Part shown: positions 17,101 to 29,211 of the stretch, piece after piece
How the letters are laid out: every line of letters begins with the position of its first letter
Numbering within the stretch: position 1 is the stretch's first letter
NCBI GenBank assembly: GCA_016215115.1
Contig: JACRLN010000014.1
Coordinates: forward strand, 1-64,000
Direction of reading: 5' to 3'
Source: Nitrospirota bacterium
GTDB taxonomy: Bacteria > Nitrospirota > Thermodesulfovibrionia > UBA6902
DNA: 64,000 bases
Position numbers and translations under genes: made by a program
The notes under the pieces: model-generated
Database searches by the model: none
What the model was told of the DNA's origin: nothing
Seen by the model: the letters and a program-made list of their open reading frames with translations, nothing else

Positions 17101-18444
17101 TATCTTAAATACAACGCAGACCCGGATTACTGCCATATTTATAATGTGGATCTTAGCCCATACATCTTTGACGCGAGCATAAACGGCAATCCAGATGCTC
17201 AGAAAGATGTCAATAGCTGGAGGACAATACTTATCGGCGGCATGCGTCTTGGCGGTGCGTGCAAGAATGCTGCAAGCACAAATGGAGTGCAGGTTCCTGC
17301 GGCTGGCAAGGGCTATTCCTCATATTTTGCAATTGATGTAACAGACCAGGACAGTCCCACGCTTCTTTGGGAATTCTCTGATCCAACCCTCGGTTTTGCA
17401 ACAACAGGCCCGTCAGTTGTCAGAATCGGCGATACCGATAAGACAAAAAATGGCAGGTGGTTTGTCGTCTTCGGCTCAGGACCAACAGGCCCGATAGACA
17501 CAACAACGCATCAGTTTAAAGGTTACTCAGACCAGAACCTCAAGCTGTTTATTATTGACCTTAAAAACGGTCCTACCGGCGGGAATTTATGGACCATAGA
17601 CACCGGAATCTCCGATGCCTTTGCAGGTTCCATGATCAATACTACCAATGACCCTGACCTGGACTATAATGACGATGCAGTCTATATTCCATTTGTGAAG
17701 CGTAATGGCGCTGTGTGGGAAGATGGCGGCATCGGCAGGATCTTTACAAAAGAAAATCAGGATCCTGCCTATTGGGTATGGAACAAGGTAATTGACGGGG
17801 CCGGACCTGTTACCTCTTCGGTACAAAGGTTGCAGCATAAGAACAAAGGGCAGCTCTGGCTCTATTTTGGTGCGGGAAGATATTATTCAACGCTGGACAT
17901 AGGCGCTGGTGATCTGACAAAACGGTGGAAAATCTTCGGATTTAAGGATCCCTGCTTCTCCTCTTCAGGATATGACACTGACTGTATTACCGAACGATCA
18001 CTAAGTGATCTGGATCCTGTCACGGATGTATTGCTTGTTAAGACTAACCCTGATGATGTGGTCAACGGGTGGTACATAGAACTTGATACTGCAGGAACAG
18101 GCTACGGGGCCGAGCGCGTCATTACAGACCCTCTGGCAACCACATTAGGAGTTGTATTTTACACAACATATAAACCGTACTCTGATATTTGCGCATACGG
18201 CGGCAAGACTGTGCTCTGGGCCGTAAAATATGCAACAGGAGGCGCCCCCTCCGATCTGAAAGGAATTGCGCTGATACAGGTCTCTACAGGCGCTATTGAA
18301 CAGGTAAATCTTTCATCAGCTCTGACAGAGCATGACGGCAGAAGCTCTGCGGAAATAGAAGGAGTTCCCCCAACTGCGCAGGGCTTGTCAATTATGACAC
18401 CCCCTCCGCCCGTCAAGAGGACGATACATATAAAGGAGAGATGA
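14119..18444 (+). CDS. pilY1: Type IV pilus tip adhesin PilY1
   Basis: 1441 residues with a signal peptide (1-30). A von Willebrand A domain has its MIDAS DxSxS at D54, S56 and S58, and LFLTDGES further on. Residues about 215-375 form a separate beta-rich (jelly-roll-like) domain inserted into the VWA region. The C-terminal half is the PilY1 beta-propeller (GMVFVGANDGMLHAF). Acidic DxDxD-type calcium-binding loops occur (RDTDGDGVIRSDGTDD, EDTDGDGDADNE, DLNKDGDVTDT). PilY1 sits at the pilus tip with the minor pilins encoded directly downstream and acts in adhesion, surface sensing and pilus biogenesis. Confidence 0.92.
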   Translation: MKSNNKNMPNILLLLIFLIMLLPLTHVEGAMNDYCVIPPFLSQSIPPNVLIVMDNSGSMCDQAYGGSYDPSQFANGLYYGYFDGSKNYKYTGNNRWEETTDAMNTGTVANPIASGSFLNWATMRRVEAAKKLLIGGKANPRSPSGSVTVKLDGETACASSWDFQKDYDTSAGNLIYPFVGNYRFTRGNGDDLNISPISGGTNTYYTYPNSNISVPSGWTVTGAASAYAAVDEASSDGDTTYIQNSNTTSPVILGFSYTQAEPAGTITVSVQVRAKKTASGGTRDIAGVLRIDGVDYESNTSSIGTSYSTYSFTWTNNPATGAPWNWNEIKGIAGSGNLQGLGVKAAGNYTSRYPRITQVYLDVSVTVPTGGPYNTIVDQGMVKAEGILDTLSSDVRFGLAYYTGSSGDNGGKIDAYVGFGIVTSMITSIQNMTPSTWTPLAETLYEVVRYFRQDDPYYSNSPADYSKGGTGANIIRDPYWYKFTDLDSNLTDMYVPCAKSFVLFLTDGESTRDQNIPGSGSGACSLTNIKGCSSGYRFAGTTVGTTYPSSGTDYMIDVAFWARTNDMRPGSETDVPTTWRQSLPATQNVTLYPVFMFGTGSTLLKDAAITGGFIDLNSNGLPDCNTIPAECYRDTDGDGVIRSDGTDDPLTYYEGDDGYSLETSIRNAITAILKRTSSGTAASVLSSGEGKGANIVQAIFYPKRTFDDSVDIDWIGTLQTFWYYIDPFFSKSNIREDTDNNRELSLVNDRIVQFYFDSKTMARRYEDTDGDGDADNEIMPPVAFEEVKSLWEAGRTLWYTSAADRTIYTPDPSDSSPPISLLSFEKGSKTTLRDYLQAGSNDEAEAIIRYIRGEDNPTTDLGITYTYRPRTAAIDLNKDGDVTDTVTINGAPISESAKVWKLGDIVNSTPKILSWTPLNTYDQVYGDTTYKEFIDTAGYKDRGMVFVGANDGMLHAFTLGKLEILCRTCATQAKLTGTDLGKEVWAFIPKHVLPYLKYNADPDYCHIYNVDLSPYIFDASINGNPDAQKDVNSWRTILIGGMRLGGACKNAASTNGVQVPAAGKGYSSYFAIDVTDQDSPTLLWEFSDPTLGFATTGPSVVRIGDTDKTKNGRWFVVFGSGPTGPIDTTTHQFKGYSDQNLKLFIIDLKNGPTGGNLWTIDTGISDAFAGSMINTTNDPDLDYNDDAVYIPFVKRNGAVWEDGGIGRIFTKENQDPAYWVWNKVIDGAGPVTSSVQRLQHKNKGQLWLYFGAGRYYSTLDIGAGDLTKRWKIFGFKDPCFSSSGYDTDCITERSLSDLDPVTDVLLVKTNPDDVVNGWYIELDTAGTGYGAERVITDPLATTLGVVFYTTYKPYSDICAYGGKTVLWAVKYATGGAPSDLKGIALIQVSTGAIEQVNLSSALTEHDGRSSAEIEGVPPTAQGLSIMTPPPPVKRTIHIKER

Positions 18445-18486
18445 GTAATTAGGTAATAGGTGATGGGTTAAGGATTAAGACGAGTT

Positions 18487-19023
18487 ATGAAGGGTATGAT
18501 GAATAATAAAGGAATGACTTTAATAGAGTTGGTAATTGTTGTTACTATTATCGGCATACTTGCTACTTCCCTTGGATTTTCATTTCAGGGATGGATCAGC
18601 GGCTATAATGTTGAAAACCAGATAAAAGAAATGCATATTGATTTGATGAATGCACGGGCCTTGACAATGAGGAATAATAGAATGCAATTTGTAAATTTAA
18701 CTGCAACTCAATATACCATATATGAAGATACCGATACGCCGCCTGACGGCAATGGAATACCTGACACTGCTAATGACACACAGTTATCTCAGAAAAATCT
18801 GAATATACGCTATCCGATTACATGGAGTGACGCTGCAGACACCACTGTTGAGTTTAATACAAAAGGGATCTCAATTAACGATAAGACTATATGCAGCAAT
18901 ACATCTGTTGACGCGGATTATAACTGCATTATAATATCAGCGACAAGAATAAATATGGGCCAACTGGCAGCCAAGATTACGGACGGAGGAGCATGTGATG
19001 CTGCAAACTGTATTGCAAAATAA
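18487..19023 (+). CDS. GspH/FimT-family minor pseudopilin
   Basis: 178 residues. The prepilin motif NNKG/MTLIELVIVVTIIGILA, with cleavage after glycine, is followed by one hydrophobic helix and a soluble C-terminal domain with paired cysteines. It belongs to the minor pilin set that primes type IV pilus assembly with PilY1. It overlaps the next gene by 29 bases; the spacer from pilY1 is repeat-like (GGTAATAGGTGATGGG). Confidence 0.87.
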   Translation: MKGMMNNKGMTLIELVIVVTIIGILATSLGFSFQGWISGYNVENQIKEMHIDLMNARALTMRNNRMQFVNLTATQYTIYEDTDTPPDGNGIPDTANDTQLSQKNLNIRYPITWSDAADTTVEFNTKGISINDKTICSNTSVDADYNCIIISATRINMGQLAAKITDGGACDAANCIAK

Positions 19024-19414
19024 AAAAGGGTTAACGCTTGTTGAAGTCATGATCGCCCTTGTAGTGCTGCTTCTGGTTTTTCTTGCGCTAATGCAGACGG
19101 CCCTTGTGAGCATTGACTCAAACATGATAAATGTCCTGAGAGATGAAGCGGTAAACATCGCAGAGGAGAGTATGAATGATGCAAGGAATACCCCTTTTAA
19201 TAACCTGGCGGCAGGCACTACGGATGTTTCCCCGCCCCCAAAAAGCTTAAGGAATATAGCAGCTTTCACTTACACAGCTTCGAGAACAGTTAGTGATATA
19301 AATACAGACAGCAAACAAGTTGTTATAACTGTAACATGGGACTGGAAGGAAAGAACAACTGCTAACGGGAATCCTTATATTCATACAATTTCGACTGTAT
19401 TGAGGAGACAATGA
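18995..19414 (+). CDS. PilV-like minor pilin
   Basis: 139 residues with a short leader ending NKKG, then LTLVEVMIALVVLLLVFLAL, the canonical type IV prepilin helix with E at +5. The small C-terminal domain ends ISTVLRRQ. It overlaps both neighbours, as usual for fimT-pilV-pilW-pilX operons. Confidence 0.85.
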   Translation: MMLQTVLQNKKGLTLVEVMIALVVLLLVFLALMQTALVSIDSNMINVLRDEAVNIAEESMNDARNTPFNNLAAGTTDVSPPPKSLRNIAAFTYTASRTVSDINTDSKQVVITVTWDWKERTTANGNPYIHTISTVLRRQ

Positions 19415-20679
19415 GTAACAAGCAATCAGCTATCAGCTATCAGCTATCAGCTATCAGCAGACAGAGTGAAAAAACTCCGAACTTCTTTAAACAACTGTTC
19501 ACTGTTCACTGTTCACTGTTCACTGACAAAAAGGGGTTTACTCTGGTAGAGCTTATGATAACGATGATTATCTTTGTGGTTGCCATTTCAGCCGCTTCCC
19601 AGATATTCACCGGACTTTTAACCCAGTTCAAACAACAGTCCAAGATAGCTGAAACAAACATTGAAGGTGTTGTCGGGCTTGAAATATTACGGAAGGATAT
19701 CGCTCATGCGGGCTTAGGACTGCCGTGGAATGTAACAGGTATACTCGACACTAACGGTGACGGTGTCATTAACTTCTCGGACACGGTTCCCGGCTATACT
19801 GAAGCAACAGACATAACCTATAACGATGCGCCTAACAACCCGCCAAGGGCATTCAGGAGCGGCGACGGCGCTGGACCAAACGTAGCCGGATCTGATTATC
19901 TGGTTATTAAATCAGCAAGCGCTGCCACAAATAACGCAGCAGGAAAAAATACACGCCTGTCTCCCGCCGCACCTTTTGTAAGAAACTGGGCGCTATATAC
20001 AGAAGACCCTGAAAATACAGACAGGGTAATCGTATTGTCACCCGGGTCCACCGATGCGAACTCACGTTCTTTGGTAGTCAACGGCGGATCATATCACACG
20101 CAGTATGATACAGTCTCTTCATATGCCCCTGCTGATAATACGGACGTCCGCCTGGTATATGGCATATCTCCCGCTAATGGCGCAAACTCTCTTCTGGCGC
20201 CTTTCAACAGGGCGGATTACTATATATCGGCGACTAATGTGCCGAGATGCGCAGCCGGCGCAGGGGTCCTCGTTAAGGCAACCCTTAACCATGTCACAGG
20301 AGGACTGGATGAGATGCCGCTTCTTGATTGCGCTGCCGACATGCAGGTTATATTTATTGACAATAACGGAGTCCCCCACAATGATTTATCAACACTCACT
20401 GATACTAATGGTAATGGAGCTATTGACGCCGACGAGATAAGAAATCAGTTAAGGGAAGTTGAAGTTTATATTCTGGCCCATGAAGGCCAGCGGGATCCTA
20501 ATTTTACCTTCAATAATTTTACTGCCGGAGGAGCCTGCGCTAGCGGTAAGTGTGTTCGGGTCGGCAGGTCAGCAGCGCTCGGACGCATCAACGATTTTGA
20601 TCTTACAGCTATAGCTGATTATCTTAATTACAGGTGGAAGGTATATACGATATCCGTACAAACTGACAACTTGAGGTGA
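19411..20679 (+). CDS. PilW-like minor pilin with repeat-encoded long leader
   Basis: 422 residues. The prepilin cleavage motif KKG/FTLVELMITMIIFVVAISA is at about residues 40-60, so the leader is about 42 residues instead of the usual 6-20. The extra length comes from two heptamer arrays (ATCAGCT and ACTGTTC) read in frame as SAISYQLSAISRQ and LFTVHCSLFTD. The mature part is a large pilin domain with several acidic D-rich loops. The leader should be removed by prepilin peptidase, so the insertion may be harmless. Confidence 0.85.
   Translation: MSNKQSAISYQLSAISRQSEKTPNFFKQLFTVHCSLFTDKKGFTLVELMITMIIFVVAISAASQIFTGLLTQFKQQSKIAETNIEGVVGLEILRKDIAHAGLGLPWNVTGILDTNGDGVINFSDTVPGYTEATDITYNDAPNNPPRAFRSGDGAGPNVAGSDYLVIKSASAATNNAAGKNTRLSPAAPFVRNWALYTEDPENTDRVIVLSPGSTDANSRSLVVNGGSYHTQYDTVSSYAPADNTDVRLVYGISPANGANSLLAPFNRADYYISATNVPRCAAGAGVLVKATLNHVTGGLDEMPLLDCAADMQVIFIDNNGVPHNDLSTLTDTNGNGAIDADEIRNQLREVEVYILAHEGQRDPNFTFNNFTAGGACASGKCVRVGRSAALGRINDFDLTAIADYLNYRWKVYTISVQTDNLR
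19425..19524. repeat. Two in-frame heptamer arrays in the pilW leader
   Basis: (ATCAGCT)n at 19425-19458, five units, and (ACTGTTC)n at 19494-19524, four units plus four bases. They are separated by 35 bases and encode most of the pre-cleavage leader of the PilW-like pilin. Confidence 0.9.
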
Positions 20680-21335
20680 TAATGAAACTATTTGAAATAC
20701 AGAAACCTGAAACAGATATGTTTGAATTTTACACACATAGTATACTACGCAATAATAAGGGAATTGCTCTGGTCATGGTTTTAATAATATCGTTGATCTC
20801 CCTTGTTATTATGTCCGGTCTTATTTATATGGTGACCACTGGGACACAGGTATCAGGCCTCGAAAAAAGGTATAAGACTGCACTTGAAGCCGGCAAAAGC
20901 AGCGTAGATATTGCTTATCAGGTCTTTTCCACCAGAGGAGTAAACACTTTTACTGCTGCCGAGGCTGGAACGATAAGTTTCAACATTACAGCTTCACCAA
21001 CATGCTTAGCCGACAAACTCAATAAGGCGACAGTTGACTGGGACGCCGCCTGTGACACCTCCCTGACCATCACGCCCGCCACATTAAGCACTTACGATAT
21101 GACTTTTCAGGTTGTCGGGACCAACCTTGATTATTCAGTTTATGCAAAGATCGTGGATACAGTAGAGGGCAACTCCAGTGGAGATGAAGGCCTGATTAAA
21201 ACAGGTGTAGTTATCTCAAATTCCGGCGAGGTGACTGTTATGCATATCCCTTATCTCTATACTGTTGAAATAGCATCTGAAAACACTAACAATCGAACAG
21301 AACGAACGAGGCTTTCGGCCTTATGTCAATACTGA
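20676..21335 (+). CDS. PilX-like minor pilin/assembly protein
   Basis: 219 residues. After a leader of about 28 residues, NNKGIALVMVLIISLISLVIMSGLIYMV is the PilX N-terminal signature: a prepilin-like helix with A-L-V in place of the T-L-V-E motif. Overlaps pilW by four bases. PilX cooperates with PilV, PilW and PilY1 at the pilus tip. Confidence 0.82.
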   Translation: MIMKLFEIQKPETDMFEFYTHSILRNNKGIALVMVLIISLISLVIMSGLIYMVTTGTQVSGLEKRYKTALEAGKSSVDIAYQVFSTRGVNTFTAAEAGTISFNITASPTCLADKLNKATVDWDAACDTSLTITPATLSTYDMTFQVVGTNLDYSVYAKIVDTVEGNSSGDEGLIKTGVVISNSGEVTVMHIPYLYTVEIASENTNNRTERTRLSALCQY

Positions 21336-21343
21336 GGTAAATT

Positions 21344-22300
21344 GTGAAAAGGTTATTGATGATACTGTTTTCTCTCTGCTGCGTAATCGCCTGTTCGACA
21401 GATAAAACTTCTGACACTGATAAACTTACAGCTTCCAGGGAAAGTGAAGAGCGCGCTTCCGGGACATCAACAACTTCAGTTGCTCCTGATGGTTCCCCTT
21501 CGATAGAAATTAATCCTTCAGAGGCCACACGCAATTCAACATTAGCCCTTACTGTAAAGGGTTTTAAACTCGAGGAAGCAAAAATAGAATGGCTTGTGAA
21601 CGGCGGTCGGGTTGCCCCGCAGGCAATACCCAAACAATTCAAAACAACAGAAGCGAATAAAGGCGATACGGTTCAGGCAAAAGCTGTAATAGATGATAAA
21701 GAGATATTGTCCAATACTGTAATTATTGGTAACGCCCCGCCTGAACTGAGCAGCCTCAAGATAATGCCTGAAGTCTTCAGGCCTGACGACAGACTGTATG
21801 TCGATGCTGCAGCAAACGACGTTGACGGAGATAATGTATCTATAACTTTTGAATGGACTCTAAACGGCGAACCTGCAGGCAGCACCAAAGAAATAACTTC
21901 TGAGGTTAAAAGAGGAGACAAGATATCTGTTAAAGTAACTCCTTATGACGGTGAAACATATGGCAGTTCTATTACTCTAAACAGAGAGATACGCAATTTA
22001 CCCCCCATGCTCGCAAAAGAGAATAAACCGGTTTTTGACGGCAATACCTATACCTATCAGATAAACGCCGTGGACCCTGACGGAGACGATCTCACTTACA
22101 CTCTGAAAGAAGCTCCTCAGGGAATGACCATTGGTTCTGCAAGCGGCATCATTACATGGGAAGTTCCTCCTGGAGATACAGGGAATCATAATATCAAGGT
22201 TTTGATAAGCGACAACCAGGGCGGGGAATTGTTTGCGCCGTTTACAATAAAAATAAAATTTATTGAAGAGCCTGATAAGGTTCAGAAAAAGACAAAGTAA
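21344..22300 (+). CDS. Lipoprotein with Ig/cadherin-like domains, end of pilus operon
   Basis: 318 residues from GTG 21344, with GAGGTAA just upstream. The lipobox CVIAC places the lipidated cysteine at residue 17. Two tandem beta-sandwich domains follow. The last (about 215-305), with DPDGDDLTYTL and GIITWEVPPGDTGNHNIKV, is a He_PIG/cadherin-like fold. Nine bases from pilX, so likely co-transcribed. Probably an envelope-anchored binding protein working with the pilus adhesin; not a known named component. Confidence 0.7.
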   Translation: MKRLLMILFSLCCVIACSTDKTSDTDKLTASRESEERASGTSTTSVAPDGSPSIEINPSEATRNSTLALTVKGFKLEEAKIEWLVNGGRVAPQAIPKQFKTTEANKGDTVQAKAVIDDKEILSNTVIIGNAPPELSSLKIMPEVFRPDDRLYVDAAANDVDGDNVSITFEWTLNGEPAGSTKEITSEVKRGDKISVKVTPYDGETYGSSITLNREIRNLPPMLAKENKPVFDGNTYTYQINAVDPDGDDLTYTLKEAPQGMTIGSASGIITWEVPPGDTGNHNIKVLISDNQGGELFAPFTIKIKFIEEPDKVQKKTK

Positions 22301-22354
22301 AACAAAATACCTTTAATTCTAAAAAAGGAAATCATAAATAAAGCTGCATCTCTT

Positions 22355-22429
22355 GTCATTCCCGCAGTCAGTAAGCGGGAATCCAGACAGTTTAAAACTG
22401 GATGCCCGATTAAAAACTTCGGGCATGAC
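22355..22429. repeat. CATTCCCG-family palindrome
   Basis: GTCATTCCCGCAGTC...GCGGGAATCCAG then CTGGATGCCCGAT...CGGGCATGAC. A full-length copy with both outer and inner arms, located between the convergent pilus lipoprotein gene and queD; it may double as a transcription terminator. Confidence 0.75.
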
Positions 22430-22446
22430 GACTAATTTACATAATT

Positions 22447-22815
22447 TCATTCATAATACGTAGCTGAAGACGTATCGTTCTCCCATATTGTAACAGAGGA
22501 AACCGCGCAATTCTTTTGTTTGATCTTCTTATACATTGAATCATATATCCACTTTGCAATATTCTCCGAAGAGGGATTTATTTCCGTAAAAGGGAAAACG
22601 TCATTTAAAAATGAATGATCAAGCTGTGAAATAACTTCCCTGGATATTTCTTTTATTTCATGAAAGTCTATTACGATACCGATATCATTCAGCTTGTCTG
22701 AAGAAACGATAATCTGCACTCTCCAGTTATGTCCGTGTAAGTTTTCGCACTTTCCTTTATATCCCCTAAGCTGATGCGCTGCGGAAAAATCTGTCTCAAC
22801 CATTAATTCGTACAT
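22447..22815 (-). CDS. queD: 6-carboxy-5,6,7,8-tetrahydropterin synthase
   Basis: 122 residues. The zinc histidines are H14 (FSAAHQL) and the pair in ENLHGHNW, and H86-type DHSFLND follows; this is the PTPS/QueD family. It makes carboxytetrahydropterin from dihydroneopterin triphosphate for queuosine synthesis, feeding QueE (3974-4621). Confidence 0.9.
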   Translation of the reverse strand: MYELMVETDFSAAHQLRGYKGKCENLHGHNWRVQIIVSSDKLNDIGIVIDFHEIKEISREVISQLDHSFLNDVFPFTEINPSSENIAKWIYDSMYKKIKQKNCAVSSVTIWENDTSSATYYE

Positions 22816-22882
22816 TGCCTCTCCTCATTTGATCCTTAACTTGAAGCGGAATTTTTTAAATTCTGCCTTCATCCTTCAGCCT

Positions 22883-23203
22883 TTATTTTTTGTCTTCAAA
22901 TTTAAAAATCAATTCACCGTCTTTTGTAAGTCCATATTCTCTGGCAAATTCTTCCATAAGTTCAGGAGACTTTTTTAGCGTATTGATCTCTCCCTGAATA
23001 TCTTCATTCTGCTTTTTAATGACCCTGGTTTCATCAAGGAATTTGTCCCTGTTGGAGCGGAGTTCCATATATTTTAAAAAGCCGCTTTCTCCGACTAACA
23101 GGGTAAAAGAAAAATAAACAAAAAGCAGTATTCCAACAGTTAAAAGAACCAACCGTCTTCTTTTTCTATTGTGCTCAACCTGTTTGCGTCTTATGTTTCG
23201 CAT
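22883..23203 (-). CDS. FtsB/DivIC-family septum formation protein
   Basis: 106 residues: basic N-terminus, one membrane helix (about 17-35), then a coiled coil (about 45-80) ending in a conserved-looking EFAREYGLTKDGELIFKF. This is the FtsB/DivIC layout, a bitopic divisome protein that links with FtsL and FtsQ. Downstream of eno across a 28-bp palindrome. Confidence 0.82.
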   Translation of the reverse strand: MRNIRRKQVEHNRKRRRLVLLTVGILLFVYFSFTLLVGESGFLKYMELRSNRDKFLDETRVIKKQNEDIQGEINTLKKSPELMEEFAREYGLTKDGELIFKFEDKK

Positions 23204-23217
23204 GATTTAATGTTTAT

Positions 23218-23245
23218 GTAGGGGCGAACGGCCGTTCGCCCCTAC
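23218..23245. repeat. 28-bp perfect palindrome between eno and ftsB-like gene
   Basis: GTAGGGGCGAACGG is followed directly by its exact reverse complement. The GTAGGGGC foot is shared with the inverted repeat at 1758-1814, suggesting one family. Confidence 0.75.
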
Positions 23246-23250
23246 CCATA

Positions 23251-26973
<3,723 letters not shown>

Positions 26974-27088
26974 AGAATACTTTACAATAGTTAATTCTTA
27001 AGTTCAAGAGAGAAATTTGAAAAATTTGAAACTTCAAACCAACTCGTTGTAAACTATTTGACACTAAAATTGTCATGGACCCGAAAAT

Positions 27089-27148
27089 GTCATTCCGGCT
27101 TGTCCGGAATCTTTCCTAATAAAGGATTCCCGACTGGGCGGGAATGAC
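27089..27148. repeat. CATTCCCG-family palindrome
   Basis: GTCATTCCGGCTTGTCCGGAAT then GATTCCCGACTGGGCGGGAATGAC; a short copy in the divergent region between kdsB and the thiolase gene. Confidence 0.72.
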
Positions 27149-27187
27149 AGAAAGACAATTTGTACAATAATTTTATGGAGACATATT

Positions 27188-28234
27188 ATGCTAAAAGCAG
27201 TTGCATTATATTCAGGCGGTCTTGACAGCACGCTTGCGATACTCGTGATGCAGAGACAGGGTCTTGATGTCACTGCCATAACTTTCTTAAATCATTTCGG
27301 CTGTGATATCAGTGACAAATCATCCTGTTCCAAGGATCCGTTTGCCGCATCTGTGAAATTCGGTTTTCAGGTAAAACTTGCGCATCTATCGGACAAGTTT
27401 CTTGAAATAGTCAAGAATCCCAAATATGGTCATGGCAAAAACATGAACCCCTGCATTGACTGCAGGATACTTATGCTGAAAGAGGCAAAAGAATTCATGA
27501 ACCTTACCGGTGCGGATTTCATTATTACCGGAGAAGTCCTCGGGCAGAGACCGATGAGCCAGAGAAAAAATTGTTTTCCGATGATTGACAAAGCGGCTGA
27601 TGTGAAAGGATTAGTATTGAGACCGTTAAGTGCAAAATATCTTCCTGTTACAATCCCTGAAGAGAAAGGTCTGGTCAACCGCGATATGCTTTATGGTTTT
27701 AACGGCCGTTCAAGAAAACCTCAGATGACGCTTGCGAATGCATTCGACTTGACAGAATACCCTGCACCGGCTGGCGGTTGTTTACTTACCGAACCAATTT
27801 ACTCTTTTAAGTTAAAGGACCTCTTACATTACAATAACCATCCTGAGTACAAAGATATAAATCTCCTGCGTATTGGAAGGCACTTCAGATTTTCTCATGA
27901 ATGTAAAATTGTTGTGGGACGACATAATGAGGAGAATGAATTAATCAATGCGATGGCAGATTCGGAAGATTATTTATTCAGGGTCGAAGGGGTTGGAAGC
28001 CCGCTTGCCATTATCCGTGGGAAAATAACAGATACTGCATTGGAAGTTGCAGCATCTCTGTGCGCAAGATATTCTGACGCAAAAAAACTTCCCGAAGTAA
28101 CCGTAATGCTTTTGCAGGGAGATAAAAAATACTATCTGAAAGTGCAGCCTGCAAGTAATGAGATGATTGAATTGTACAGGATTGAGAAGAAGACAGAAAA
28201 GTCCGTGAATCGTGTCCGGTTAACGTGTCCGTAA
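27188..28234 (+). CDS. MnmA/ThiI-like PP-loop thiolation enzyme (exact substrate unknown)
   Basis: 348 residues. The ATP pyrophosphatase loop SGGLDST is at residues 9-15. NPCIDCRILMLKEA (about 92-105) resembles the catalytic-cysteine region of MnmA, and PAPAGGCLLT (near 196-205) holds a second conserved cysteine. The C-terminal domain differs from MnmA. Relatives are annotated as tRNA 2-thiouridine methyltransferase/thiolase-like. Most likely a sulfur insertion enzyme acting on tRNA; the substrate cannot be set from sequence. Monocistronic. Confidence 0.7.
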   Translation: MLKAVALYSGGLDSTLAILVMQRQGLDVTAITFLNHFGCDISDKSSCSKDPFAASVKFGFQVKLAHLSDKFLEIVKNPKYGHGKNMNPCIDCRILMLKEAKEFMNLTGADFIITGEVLGQRPMSQRKNCFPMIDKAADVKGLVLRPLSAKYLPVTIPEEKGLVNRDMLYGFNGRSRKPQMTLANAFDLTEYPAPAGGCLLTEPIYSFKLKDLLHYNNHPEYKDINLLRIGRHFRFSHECKIVVGRHNEENELINAMADSEDYLFRVEGVGSPLAIIRGKITDTALEVAASLCARYSDAKKLPEVTVMLLQGDKKYYLKVQPASNEMIELYRIEKKTEKSVNRVRLTCP

Positions 28235-28272
28235 ATAAATCGAGACACGGATAACGGACACGGGAGACGATA

Positions 28273-29136
28273 TTACAGCCTTACCGGCACGCCTTTAGTC
28301 CTGAGATACTCCTTGGCCTCTTTTATGGTATATTCCCTATAATGAAAAATTGAGGCTGCAAGTGCGGCGTCTGCTTTCCCTTCAACAAGCCCCTCCCGCA
28401 AATGTTCAAGCGTCCCTACTCCGCCTGAAGCTACGACCGGAATTGAAACAGTCTCTGCAATAGTTTTTGTCAGTTCTATATCATAACCGTCTTTTGTCCC
28501 ATCCCTGTCCATACTCGTGAGCAATATCTCCCCTGCGCCGAGTTCTTCCATCTTCCTGGCCCATTTCACAGCATCAATCTGCCGCATCTTCCTTCCGCCG
28601 TGGGTTGAGATGGCCCATTTTAATGAGGTGATAGGTAATGGGTGATGGGTAATGGGTGATAAATCAAGCCTCACCTCTTTCAAAAACCCATCAGCAAACC
28701 AGGGTTCTTCAGGTTCGTAAATCATCCCTTCTTTAACCCTCTTTGCATCAACAGCAACAACAATACATTGGCTTCCGAATCTCTCGGCTGCTTCTTTTAT
28801 AAAATATGGGTTATGCACTGCGGTGGTGTTAACGGATACCTTATCACATCCTGAATTCAGGAGGTCGCGTATATCATCAAGCGTCTTTATTCCACCGCCG
28901 ACGGTCAGAGGCATGAAAACGTCATCTGCTGTCCTTGCAACAACGTCGAGGATGATCTTTCTTTTTTCATGAGATGCCGTGATGTCGAGGAATACAAGCT
29001 CATCAGCTCCCTGCTCGTCATAGAACTTTGCATTCTCAACAGGGTCACCTGCATCAATCAGATTTTTAAAGTGAACTCCCTTTACAACCCTTCCGTCCCT
29101 GACATCAAGACATGGGATGATTCGTTTAGCTAACAT
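28273..29136 (-). CDS. hisF: Imidazole glycerol phosphate synthase subunit HisF
   Basis: 287 residues, against about 253 usual. The TIM-barrel cyclase motifs [12 protein letters not shown] and [15 protein letters not shown] are present; HisF closes the imidazole ring with HisH. The extra length is in the loop before THGGRK: residues about 159-170 come from a GTGATGG/GTAATGG heptamer array ([12 protein letters not shown]). The catalytic core looks intact. HisA is next upstream but a four-helix-bundle gene has come between. Confidence 0.94.
   Translation of the reverse strand: MLAKRIIPCLDVRDGRVVKGVHFKNLIDAGDPVENAKFYDEQGADELVFLDITASHEKRKIILDVVARTADDVFMPLTVGGGIKTLDDIRDLLNSGCDKVSVNTTAVHNPYFIKEAAERFGSQCIVVAVDAKRVKEGMIYEPEEPWFADGFLKEVRLDLSPITHHPLPITSLKWAISTHGGRKMRQIDAVKWARKMEELGAGEILLTSMDRDGTKDGYDIELTKTIAETVSIPVVASGGVGTLEHLREGLVEGKADAALAASIFHYREYTIKEAKEYLRTKGVPVRL
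28628..28662. repeat. In-frame heptamer repeat (GTAATGG/GTGATGG) inside hisF
   Basis: Five 7-bp units alternating GTGATAG, GTAATGG, GTGATGG, GTAATGG and GTGATAA. The same words appear at 18450-18475 between pilY1 and the fimT-like gene. Confidence 0.88.
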
Positions 29137-29144
29137 AAAAAATT

Positions 29145-29194
29145 AGTGACAAGTGACAAGTTACATGTAACGAGTAACAAGTGATTGGCAACGA
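29145..29194. repeat. Left heptamer repeat flanking the four-helix-bundle gene
   Basis: AGTGACAAGTGACAAGTTAC then GTAACGAGTAACAAG; GTGACAA/GTAACGA-type 7-bp words starting 9 bases before the hisF start codon. Its inverted partner is at 29611-29638. Confidence 0.8.
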
Positions 29195-29211
29195 GAAGAA
29201 TTTTATTGTCA

